Below are positions 8,342-16,144 of a stretch of DNA of 17,907 bases, piece after piece (position 1 is the first letter of the stretch; each line of letters starts with the position of its first letter). Origin of the DNA: Kofleriaceae bacterium (lineage in GTDB: Bacteria; Myxococcota_A; Polyangia; Haliangiales; Haliangiaceae); assembly GCA_024642805.1 (NCBI GenBank), contig JAHEAK010000025.1, forward strand, positions 1-17,907, read 5' to 3'. The notes under the pieces were generated by a model. It did not search any database, was not told the DNA's origin, and saw only the letters and a list, made by a program, of their open reading frames with translations. Made by a program: the position numbers and the translations under genes.

Positions 8342-9397
8342 TTGCGTGCTCTGCTGCTCAGCGCCCTTGTGCTAGTCGCGATGGCGGTCGGCTCGGCTTG
8401 TTCAGCGCCGGCGCAAATTCGCGATCTCAGCGCGGCGGAAGAACACGAGCGCTCCGGCCAGGTCGAGGAGGCGCTGCGCTCCTATCGCGCGGCCCAAAAG
8501 AGCTGCACCAAACTGAGCAATAGCCGCCGACGCAAGAGCTCCTGTGCCTCGGCTCACCTGCAGTACGCCCAGCTGCTGGCATCAGAAAAACGCTTAGAGG
8601 AAGCCATCGCCGCCTATCAGGACGCCGAAGCCATTCTGACCACCCGTCCCGATCAGGCACAAGCCTGTTACGCCGCCGCGCTTGCCTACTGGGAGCTTGG
8701 CCAGGACAAGCAGGCCTATCAGTATCTCTGGCGCACCCTGACCTTCTATCCCGAGCAGCAATTTGCCGCCGATGCTTTGAAGTACCTCTTGCGCGACGGT
8801 CGCGAGCGCGCGCCAGAGGATCTGCGCGCCCAGCTCAGCGCACTGAGTAACAGCCTGGCCGGCTCGAAGGTCGCTGACAACTTGCTCGTCGCTCTGGCCG
8901 AGCTTGAGGAGAACGAGTTCCATGCGCCACGCAAAGCGCTGGCCTATTACGACGAGCTGGTCGCTCAACATCGAAGCTCGGGTTTCTACGACGACGCTCT
9001 CTGGCACGGTGCGCGCCTCAGTCATGAGCTCGGCGACGACAAGGGCGCGGTGTCTCGCCTGCGCACGCTCCTATCCACTCGCGAGGTCGCCATCGGTGCG
9101 GGCTCCTACTTTTCAGTCTGGCTAGACGACGCCCAGCTCCGACTCGGCGTGCTCTTGCGCGATGGCGTCGGCGACAAAGAAGCCGCCATTCGTGCCTTTG
9201 CCAAGTTGCCTTCCGACTATCCAGCCTCGATCCTGCGTGACGATGCTCTCTATGAGCGCGCCGTCACAAAATCGCAGCTGGGACGCACCGAGGACGCCTG
9301 CAAGGACTTAGCGAAGCTGCAACATAAGTACGCAGATAGTAAGTACGAGCTAGAGAAGGCACCGAAACTGCGATTGCAGCTGCACTGCGCCCTATAA
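8342..9397 (+). CDS. TPR-like lipoprotein upstream of the Mla-type transporter
   Basis: I chose TTG at 8342 as the start. GGAG lies 6 bases upstream, and the N terminus becomes a lipoprotein signal: hydrophobic ALLLSALVLVAMA, then lipobox GSAC with Cys20. The longer frame from 8282 overlaps the aldolase by 59 bp and adds a polar leader, so it is unlikely. The mature ~332 residues are alpha-helical with TPR-like pairs, for example RSGQVEEALRSYRAA, SEKRLEEAIAAYQDA, YWELGQDKQAYQYLW and, near the C terminus, LRDDALYERAVTKSQLG. The fold resembles BamD/YbgF-type repeat proteins, usually protein-protein adaptors at the outer membrane. It sits 7 bp before the first transporter ATPase, so an accessory role in that envelope machine is a reasonable inference. 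Residues after Cys20 (SAPAQ) show no Asp+2 inner-membrane retention signal, consistent with outer-membrane sorting if enterobacterial rules hold. Confidence 0.82.
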   Translation: MRALLLSALVLVAMAVGSACSAPAQIRDLSAAEEHERSGQVEEALRSYRAAQKSCTKLSNSRRRKSSCASAHLQYAQLLASEKRLEEAIAAYQDAEAILTTRPDQAQACYAAALAYWELGQDKQAYQYLWRTLTFYPEQQFAADALKYLLRDGRERAPEDLRAQLSALSNSLAGSKVADNLLVALAELEENEFHAPRKALAYYDELVAQHRSSGFYDDALWHGARLSHELGDDKGAVSRLRTLLSTREVAIGAGSYFSVWLDDAQLRLGVLLRDGVGDKEAAIRAFAKLPSDYPASILRDDALYERAVTKSQLGRTEDACKDLAKLQHKYADSKYELEKAPKLRLQLHCAL

Positions 9398-9398
9398 T
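9393..9398 (+). promoter_or_regulatory. Consensus -10 hexamer just before the first transporter gene
   Basis: TATAAT, a perfect -10 sequence and unusual in this GC-rich setting, spans the stop codon of the lipoprotein gene and ends 6 bases before the GTG start at 9405. A transcript begun from it would start at about the GTG itself, meaning a leaderless mRNA. No good -35 hexamer lies 16-18 bases upstream, and the lipoprotein's own C-terminal codons constrain the sequence, so this may be chance. Confidence 0.25.
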
Positions 9399-9404
9399 CC
9401 ACCG

Positions 9405-10163
9405 GTGAGTGAGCCGGGCCGCACAGCCATCGACGTGCATGACGTGCAGCTGCGCCTAGGCCATCGCCAGGTGTTGCAAGGTCTGCATCTCAAGGTGGCC
9501 GAGGGCGGTCGTCTGGGAATTCTCGGACCGGCCGCCGGAGGCAAGAGCGTGCTGCTCAAGCTTCTGGTCGGTCTCCTGCAACCCGACGCAGGCCGTGTCG
9601 AGATTCGCGGAACTGACCTGAGCAGCGGCGACGAGAAAGTGCTCATGCGCGTTCGTCGCGACATCGGCATGCTCTTTCAAAACTATGCCCTCTTCGACTT
9701 CATGACCGTTGGAGAGAACGTCGCCTTCCCGCTGGCGCGCCGCGGTGATGTCGAAGCTGACGAGATTCGCGATCGCGTGGAGGCGCGCCTTCGCTCGGTG
9801 GGGCTGGCTGGCTCGGCTCACAAGATGCCCTCCGAGCTGAGCGGCGGCATGAAGAAGCGCGTCGGCATTGCCCGAGCCACCATCGCGCGCCCTGCCCTGG
9901 TGCTCTACGACGAACCCACTGCGGGCCTCGATCCGGTGACGACGCAGAAGATGTACGACTTGCTCAGTGCCGATCAGGAAGAGACCGGCTGCACGGTGCT
10001 GGCGGTGTCCTCCGACGTCAAAGCGCTCATGGGCTTTGCTAGCGAGCTGGCACTGATTCACGAGGGTCGCATTCGCTATGCCGGCTCGAGCAGCGAGATA
10101 GCCGATTCCAGTGATGCGCTGGTGCGGCAGTTCGTCAGCGGAAGCGAGGACGGCCCGCTGTGA
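9405..10163 (+). CDS. MlaF-type ABC ATPase, copy 1 (F1), H-loop histidine missing
   Basis: The protein is 252 residues, an MlaF/Mkl-like ATPase that would energise lipid transport on the cytoplasmic side of the MlaE-type permeases. Visible motifs are Walker A GPAAGGKS (41-48), Q92 in LFQNYALF, signature LSGGM (145-149), and Walker B LVLYDE with catalytic Glu170, followed by PTAGLDP. Two departures stand out. The switch-histidine motif VSHD reads VSSD (201-204), so Ser203 replaces His. Walker A has AAGG where most family members have SGxG. The signature is intact. The start is GTG at 9405, with little Shine-Dalgarno complementarity. The 3' end overlaps the permease gene by 4 bp (GTGA), implying translational coupling. 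Best read as the partner of the second ATPase at 11730-12563; see findings. Confidence 0.93.
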   Translation: MSEPGRTAIDVHDVQLRLGHRQVLQGLHLKVAEGGRLGILGPAAGGKSVLLKLLVGLLQPDAGRVEIRGTDLSSGDEKVLMRVRRDIGMLFQNYALFDFMTVGENVAFPLARRGDVEADEIRDRVEARLRSVGLAGSAHKMPSELSGGMKKRVGIARATIARPALVLYDEPTAGLDPVTTQKMYDLLSADQEETGCTVLAVSSDVKALMGFASELALIHEGRIRYAGSSSEIADSSDALVRQFVSGSEDGPL

Positions 10164-10936
10164 TTGGCGAAGGCCTCATCACCGGTATCGGTCGCGGCAC
10201 CATGGCGGCGTGGCGAGAACTCGGTGGCATCACCGTGCTCACCGGGCAAGTGCTGCGAGCGCTCGTCCCTCCCACCATGGACAGGCCGGAGCTTCTGCGC
10301 AACCTGTACAGGATGGGCAACCGCTCGCTGCCGATCATCGCGCTCACGGCCTTCTTCGTCGGCGGCATCATGGTCGTGCAGGCGGGCGTCCTGGTCCGGC
10401 AACTCAACGCCGCGGGCCTGGTTGGCTGGGGCGCCGGCTACGCCATTTTTCGCGAAGTCGGCCCCATGCTCATCGCGCTGATGTTCTCCGGGCGCGTTGG
10501 CTCCAACAACACCGCCGAGCTTGCCACCATGACCGTCACCGAGCAGCTCGACGGCTTGCGGGCGCTCGCCATCGATCCCATTCGCTACCTGGTCGTGCCC
10601 CGTGTGCTGGCCATGACCATCTGCCTCATTTGCCTCGTCATCCTCGGTGACATCATCGCCCTCTACGGCGGCGCTCTCTTTGCCATGCTGGTGCTCGACC
10701 TCGAGTACGCCACCTTGCACTACAGCCTGGTCGACAACATTGGCTGGCTCGACTTCATCCACGGTGTCGTCAAGGCCGGCGTCTTTGGCGCGGCCATCGC
10801 CATGAGCTCCTGCTATTTTGGCGTCAGCGTGCGCGGCGGCGCGGTCTGCGTGGGCAAGGCCGTCAATGCCGCGGTTGTGGCTGCCGCCATCTCCATCGTC
10901 CTCCTCGACTTCTTCCTCACCTACCTTTTGCCATGA
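10160..10936 (+). CDS. MlaE-type permease, copy 1 (E1)
   Basis: The protein is 258 residues, with an N-terminal amphipathic region and about five membrane helices, as in the MlaE/YrbE family (PF02405). The family core is present at about residues 98-142: FREVGPMLIALMFSGRVGS, then ATMTVTEQLDGLR. The EQL/EQI element is the loop that contacts the ATPase. Compared with the usual AAELGTMKVTEQIDAL pattern it reads TAELATMTVTEQLDGL, so it is somewhat divergent. It starts at a GTG that overlaps the F1 stop by 4 bp and ends overlapping E2 by 4 bp (ATGA). It probably pairs with E2 as a heterodimeric channel, where the E. coli Mla system uses a homodimer; this is inference from gene pairing. Confidence 0.92.
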   Translation: MIGEGLITGIGRGTMAAWRELGGITVLTGQVLRALVPPTMDRPELLRNLYRMGNRSLPIIALTAFFVGGIMVVQAGVLVRQLNAAGLVGWGAGYAIFREVGPMLIALMFSGRVGSNNTAELATMTVTEQLDGLRALAIDPIRYLVVPRVLAMTICLICLVILGDIIALYGGALFAMLVLDLEYATLHYSLVDNIGWLDFIHGVVKAGVFGAAIAMSSCYFGVSVRGGAVCVGKAVNAAVVAAAISIVLLDFFLTYLLP

Positions 10937-11729
10937 ACCTGCACCGCAAGATCGAAGCACTGGGAGGCGCCTTTATCGGCGCGCTCAAGAGCGTGCGCGA
11001 GCTGGCTCGCTTGTGGCGCGGCTCGCTCGCCGGCCTCGTCGAGCGCGACTATCCCAAAGGCGAGATTGCCAGGCAGATGTACGTGGTCGGCAACAAGTCC
11101 GTGCTCTTCATCTCGGTGACCATGGGCTTTCTGGGCATGGTCATGGTCATGCAGAGCGGCCAGCAGCTCAATCGCATCACCGGCGATCTGAGCCAGCTTG
11201 GTCCCGAGTTTCTGCGCCTCTTCATCCAGGAGTTCGCGCCCACCATTACAGCTCTAATGTTGGCTACCCGCGTCGGTGCGGGCATCGCCGCCGAAATCGG
11301 CACGATGAAAGTGACCGAGCAGATCGACGCCCTGCGCCTGAGCGGTATCACTCCCACCTCCTATCTCATCGCACCCCGCTTCTTTGCGTGTGTGGTCATG
11401 AGCCTGGTGTTGACGATCTTTGCGGTGGTCTTCTCCTTCTCCGCTGGTGGTCTTACGGCGTGGAGTGTGTTCGGCCTCAATCCGACCCTCTTCTTCGATG
11501 CCAGTCGGGTGCAGGTCTACGACCTAACCCTGGGCGGCTGCAAAGCACTGACCTACGGCATGGCCATTCCCGTCATCTCCGGATACTGCGGCCTCGAGGC
11601 CCGCGGCGGCTCCGAAGGCGTTGGCACCGCGACCACCAGTGCGGTGATTGGCAGTTCCTTTGCCGTCTTGCTCATCGACTTCTTGCTCTCTGGCATTGGC
11701 TTTGCCTTCTTTGGTGGAGGCGCCCGCTA

Positions 11730-11730
<1 letters not shown>
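10933..11730 (+). CDS. MlaE-type permease, copy 2 (E2)
   Basis: The protein is 265 residues and of the same family as the preceding gene but clearly diverged from it. The ATPase-coupling core is closer to the usual form: FIQEFAPTITALMLATRVG, then AAEIGTMKVTEQIDALR (about residues 96-137). Hydrophobic segments lie near 54-72, 93-107, 150-178 and 238-258, consistent with about five helices. An N-terminal amphipathic stretch (residues 1-45) is expected to lie on the membrane face. The ATG overlaps the E1 stop (ATGA), and its stop overlaps the F2 start (TAATG), so E1, E2 and F2 should be made in matched amounts. Confidence 0.93.
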
Positions 11731-12563
<833 letters not shown>

Positions 12564-12574
12564 GCAGGAGTTGA

Positions 12575-12604
12575 ATGTCGGGCACAGGAGTGACACATGA
12601 GTGA
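12575..12604 (+). CDS. Possible 9-codon leader ORF overlapping the first MCE gene start
   Basis: ATG at 12575, preceded by AGGAG (12566-12570), opens a frame encoding MSGTGVTHE and stops with TGA at 12602-12604, eight bases into the MCE gene. The true MCE start has its own AGGAG (12585-12589). Translating the mini-ORF would carry ribosomes past the MCE start and let them re-initiate. With only nine codons this can easily be chance. Confidence 0.15.
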   Translation: MSGTGVTHE

Positions 12605-13616
12605 AAGAGGCGTTGAGTTCAAAGTAGGTCTGCTGATCCTGAGCGCGCTCGGCGTGGCCGCGACCCTGATCTTCGTCTTGGGCGGCTTCTCGCTGCGCAG
12701 CGGATACTCGCTGCAGGTCGATTACAACTTCAGTGGCAACATCAAGCCAGGCGCGCCCGTCAAGCTGGCCGGCATCAAGGTCGGCAAGGTCGAGGACGTA
12801 CGACTGATGGACGGCTCAACCATCGACCCGGCGACAGGGCGACGTGTGCTGGTGCGCCTCGACGTTTGGATTGAGAACCGCGTTAAGGACAGCATTCGCA
12901 AGGACGCCGAGTTCTTCGTCAACACCTCGGGCGTGCTCGGTGAGCAGTACCTGGAGATTGTCCCTGGCAACAATTACACCGACGGCCCCTTGGGTGCCGG
13001 GGTGGTGGTGCGCGGCATCGATCCACCGCGCACCGACCTCATCGTCTCCAGGCTCTTCATGGTCTTGGATTCCCTCTCCGAGGTCCTTACCGAGGACCGC
13101 GACTTCATCCGCTCCTTGCTCGAGGATGGCGCCGGCACCGTCAAAACGCTCAACGGCATCCTGACCGACAACCGCGAAGAACTCGGCAAGCTCATCGTCT
13201 CTGCCAATGGATTGGCGGGGCAAGCCGCCATCACCCTGGAAGAGGTCAACGCGGGCATCGATCCGGAGAGTATTAGAAAAACTCTCAGCAGCGCCGAATC
13301 GCTCATGAGCACCGCCGAAGGATCGCTGCGCCAGGTCACGCCCGAAGCGACCTCGCTGCTCAGCGACGCTACCCGGGTCACGGGCATGCTCACCGAGCAG
13401 CGCCTCGATCGCGCCCTGAAGGTCGCCGACGAGGCGGTCGCTCTCGGCGGCAAGGCCGGTCAGCTGGTCGGCAACGTCGATGGCATGGTCACCGATCTGC
13501 GCGCCGGCAAGGGCACCGCCGGTGCTCTCCTGGTGCGCGAGGAACTCTACGCCGACCTGCGCGAGATGCTGCGCGATCTCAAGAAGAACCCCTGGAAGTT
13601 CTTCTGGAAGGAATAG
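12597..13616 (+). CDS. MCE-domain (MlaD-type) lipid-binding protein, copy 1 (D1)
   Basis: The protein is 339 residues. The ATG is preceded by AGGAG at good spacing. An N-terminal anchor helix (residues ~10-31) is followed by one MCE domain (about 38-123). Its hallmarks are PGAPVKLAGIKVGKVEDVRL (51-70) and FFVNTSGVLGEQYLEI (106-121). A long helical, coiled-coil-like region (about 150-310) follows, and the end is GKGTAGALL...KKNPWKFFWK. MCE proteins such as MlaD and PqiB form hexameric rings with a central lipid pore; the long helical part could extend a tube across the periplasm. It is anchored by an uncleaved helix, with no lipobox. It is a paralogue of the next gene, suggesting a mixed ring or two stacked rings. 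It sits 33 bp after F2. Confidence 0.94.
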   Translation: MSERGVEFKVGLLILSALGVAATLIFVLGGFSLRSGYSLQVDYNFSGNIKPGAPVKLAGIKVGKVEDVRLMDGSTIDPATGRRVLVRLDVWIENRVKDSIRKDAEFFVNTSGVLGEQYLEIVPGNNYTDGPLGAGVVVRGIDPPRTDLIVSRLFMVLDSLSEVLTEDRDFIRSLLEDGAGTVKTLNGILTDNREELGKLIVSANGLAGQAAITLEEVNAGIDPESIRKTLSSAESLMSTAEGSLRQVTPEATSLLSDATRVTGMLTEQRLDRALKVADEAVALGGKAGQLVGNVDGMVTDLRAGKGTAGALLVREELYADLREMLRDLKKNPWKFFWKE

Positions 13617-13628
13617 GTAGCGCTAGCC

Positions 13629-14654
13629 TTGTTCGAAGATCGCATCGTTGTGCGCGTCGGCGCCGTCTTCTCCGTGCTCTTGCTCGGAGCGGTCATCTTT
13701 GCCCTGCAAATCGACTTTCGTGATCTAGGACCCACCGACAAGATTCAGGTCTACTTCGAGCATCCGGGCGCCTTACGCGCGCAAGACGATGTGCAGCTAG
13801 GGGGTCGCAAGATCGGCACGATCCATTCGATTCGCCTGGTGACCTCCCACGAGGCGCGTGCTACCGATCATCCTCTGCACCCCGATGGCGGAGTCGTGTG
13901 CGAGGTGTGGATCCGCAAGAAGTACCGCCGCTGGTTGCGGGTCAACAGTGAGCTCTTCGTCAATTCCAGAGGTCTTATCGGCGAGTCCTATCTCGAGGTG
14001 GCACCGCCCCCCGGCGAGCAGGAGATGATGCGGCCCATTCGCCAGGGCGACCGATTGCGCGGCATCGATCCAGCGCGCATGGAGAAAATCATCGTCACGA
14101 GCTTCGACAATGCCCGCCGCTTTGGCGAGCTCCTCGAAGAGCTCGAGCCCAGCATGCAGCTCTTTCGCGAGCAGCTCACCCTGCTGGCCAGCACCATCGA
14201 TTCGCTCTCGCCCGATCCGAAGGCCTTCAGCAAGCTTGGCGATTCGCTCGGCAAGGCCAGCGAAGAGTTCACGGCATTGCGAGCTAGCCTTGCCGCCGGC
14301 GACGTCGCCGCCCTCCAGCGCCACGCCAGCGCGCTGATCAGAAGCGCAAGCAGGGACTTTCGCGCCATCGACCAGGCCCTCGAAATCCTTAGCGCCCAGG
14401 TCAACGCCGTGCGCGCCCGTCTACCAGAAGAATTCTTAAGTCGCTTCGACCAGGTCAGCGCCGACCTACAAGCACAAATCGCCACCCTGCGCGGCTCCGT
14501 GGCCACGTTGCAGGAAATCGCCCACCGCGTGCGCACTGGCAGTGGCACGATCGGCGCGCTCATCAACGATCCGGAATTTTCCGACGACGCCAAGAAGCTA
14601 GGTCGCTACCTGAAGCGGCACCCGTGGAAGATCATCACCCATCCCCCGCAGTGA
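13629..14654 (+). CDS. MCE-domain (MlaD-type) protein, copy 2 (D2), divergent
   Basis: The protein is 341 residues, almost the same length as D1 and the same plan: anchor helix (8-26), MCE domain (about 38-126), helical region (155-310), and a closing block GSGTIGALI...LKRHPWKI that mirrors D1's. Within the MCE domain the first motif is weakened (AQDDVQLGGRKIGTIHSIRL, residues 51-70) and an insertion follows (~residues 73-88). The second is well kept (LFVNSRGLIGESYLEV, 109-124). Both copies have RGIDPxR right after the domain. The start is TTG at 13629, 12 bp after the D1 stop, with only weak ribosome-binding sequence. It is the last gene of the operon. Likely a partner subunit of D1 rather than a redundant copy. 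Confidence 0.88.
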   Translation: MFEDRIVVRVGAVFSVLLLGAVIFALQIDFRDLGPTDKIQVYFEHPGALRAQDDVQLGGRKIGTIHSIRLVTSHEARATDHPLHPDGGVVCEVWIRKKYRRWLRVNSELFVNSRGLIGESYLEVAPPPGEQEMMRPIRQGDRLRGIDPARMEKIIVTSFDNARRFGELLEELEPSMQLFREQLTLLASTIDSLSPDPKAFSKLGDSLGKASEEFTALRASLAAGDVAALQRHASALIRSASRDFRAIDQALEILSAQVNAVRARLPEEFLSRFDQVSADLQAQIATLRGSVATLQEIAHRVRTGSGTIGALINDPEFSDDAKKLGRYLKRHPWKIITHPPQ

Positions 14655-14666
14655 GCGGAGTGTGAT

Positions 14667-14690
14667 AGCAGCGCCTCGCTAGGGGCTGCT
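14667..14690. terminator. Candidate hairpin between convergent genes
   Basis: AGCAGC (14667-14672) pairs perfectly with GCTGCT (14685-14690); two further C-G pairs form inside, past a G-G mismatch. It sits between the last MCE gene and the convergent lipoprotein gene, and contains the latter's stop codon. There is no T-tract on either strand, so termination is uncertain; position is the main argument. Confidence 0.3.
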
Positions 14691-16060
14691 GGGCGCGAGC
14701 ACGGCGGGTACCGTCTCAAACTTGATCAGGATGGAGACCCCGTCGATGAAGCGCAGGTTGCCGTCCTCGTCACGTGCCTCGGTACACTGAAACGCGCCAT
14801 CGTCGAGCACGACCGTTCCGTCACCGTCCACGCAGCGATCGATAGTGGTGAGCTCGTCGTCGGGGTTGCTGTCACAAAAGCCTTCCAGGCCATCACCGTC
14901 GACATCGATGTCTGGGCGCAAACAGCCTTCCGAAGGACTGCCCACCGGGCCACCCTGCAAGGCGAAGATCGCGCCCAGGACGTTAGTGTAGATGGCATCG
15001 GCCAGCGAGTCCTCTGGCTTGAGGTTGATGAGATCGACCTGCAGGCCGCGAATCTGGTCCGTGGTATGGGCATCGAGTACGCCGCCAAGTCGACCGTTTT
15101 GCAAGGTCCAGCCCGCTGGCGTCATGACCACGTCGGCCTCGACCGTGGCGGCCGTGATGACAAGATCGACCTCAAGCCCTGCCGCCAAGGGCATCCGCAA
15201 CCGAAAGAGCGAGGGCCCGGCCTGCAGGTGCATGGTGTTGTCGACCATGGTGAGAGTGCCCGATGCAAAGCGCACCGTTGGTTGACCGGCCTCGTCGAGG
15301 CTGCTGGCCGCAATCTGCACGGGGTCGAGCTCGTCATCGTAGGGCGAGCAATAGGGCGAGTCTGCGCCCACCACCCAATCGGCCACGCCATCGCAATTGT
15401 TGTCGAGACCGTCGCCGCACAGCTCAGGAAGGCCAGGATGGATCGATGACAGCGTGTCGTCGCAGTCGCCCTGCGCCAGGCTCACCCCGTCGCCGTCAGC
15501 ATCGCTGGTATCGGCCGAGGGACCACTGCCACTCTCATCGGCGAGACCGTCGCAGTCGTCGTCGATGCCGTCGCCCACCTGCTCTACGCGTGCTCGGTTC
15601 GACTCGCTGCGGTGATCGTTGCAATCGCCGGCATCGCCAGCGCTGAGCTCGCCGTCTTCATCTTCATCCTTGCGGTACTCGCCCTGGTACACAGCGAACT
15701 TGATGCACTCATCGTCGGCAAGTTCGGGGGCATCAAAGAACTCGAAGGGCAAGAGCAGGCTGTAGTCAGCGAGCCCGGCCTCGATCGAGTCGGCCGCCAG
15801 CGAACCAAGAGCCGCCATTTTGTTGTCGGGGCTGCCATCCTTGTCGAGGTCCATGCCCTCGTCGGCACTGCCGAGATAATCATCTGATGCTGCCCCTGCA
15901 GGGCCATGATCGCCTCGCCACTGCACTCTGGCTTCTCGGCAAAGGGCGATGCGTCAGCTGTGACGACTGGGCCGGCATCTGCGACCGTGGGCTTGGCCCC
16001 ATCATCTCCACAGGCCGCGAGGGCCGAGACCAACAACCATGCCCAGACTGCGTTCTTCAT
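14679..16060 (-). pseudogene. MopE-type metal-binding-repeat lipoprotein, split by an apparent 1-nt frameshift
   Basis: Two overlapping minus-strand frames make up one protein. The first starts at ATG 16060 and gives a lipoprotein signal (MKNAVWAWLLVSALAAC, lipobox LAAC, Cys17), then a linker ending ...GEAIMALQG. The second continues as GAASDDYLGSADEG and runs to the stop at 14679. Adding one G to the GGGG run (complement of 15893-15896) joins them into about 460 residues. The body has two MopE-like acidic repeats: GDCNDHRSE...GDGIDDDCDGLAD, and DADGDGVSLAQGDCDD...CGDGLDNNCDGVAD. A beta-rich part follows, then a further DVDGDGLEGFCDSNPDD calcium-type loop. Such repeats are common in myxobacterial surface lipoproteins. 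The downstream frame is intact over ~400 codons, so this is either a sequencing error, a very recent mutation, or frameshifting in use. Confidence 0.8.
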
Positions 16061-16093
16061 GGGCGCACGATACAGATCCACGCCTGACCCCGA

Positions 16094-16123
16094 AACGAAA
16101 AACGCCGGCCACGAGGACCGGCG
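16094..16123 (-). terminator. Intrinsic terminator of the GltJ/AgmX-like gene
   Basis: On the minus strand CGCCGG...CCGGCG (16103-16123) forms a 6-bp GC stem, extended by GG/CC pairs past one unpaired base around a short loop. It is followed at once by TTTTTCGTTT, a classic rho-independent layout. It lies 22 bases after the stop codon at 16145 and separates this gene from the lipoprotein gene starting at 16060. Confidence 0.82.
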
Positions 16124-16144
16124 CTTGCTCAATTTGGCCCGCGA

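Noticed and set aside
10076..10960. 294-codon minus-strand frame over the first permease
   Set aside because: Very acidic, His-rich antisense shadow of a clear MlaE-type gene.
10818..11729. Upstream extension of the second ATPase frame across the second permease gene (apparent 581-residue protein)
   Set aside because: The extension is Arg/Ser-rich shadow sequence over E2; the ATG at 11730, overlapping the E2 stop, is the sensible start.
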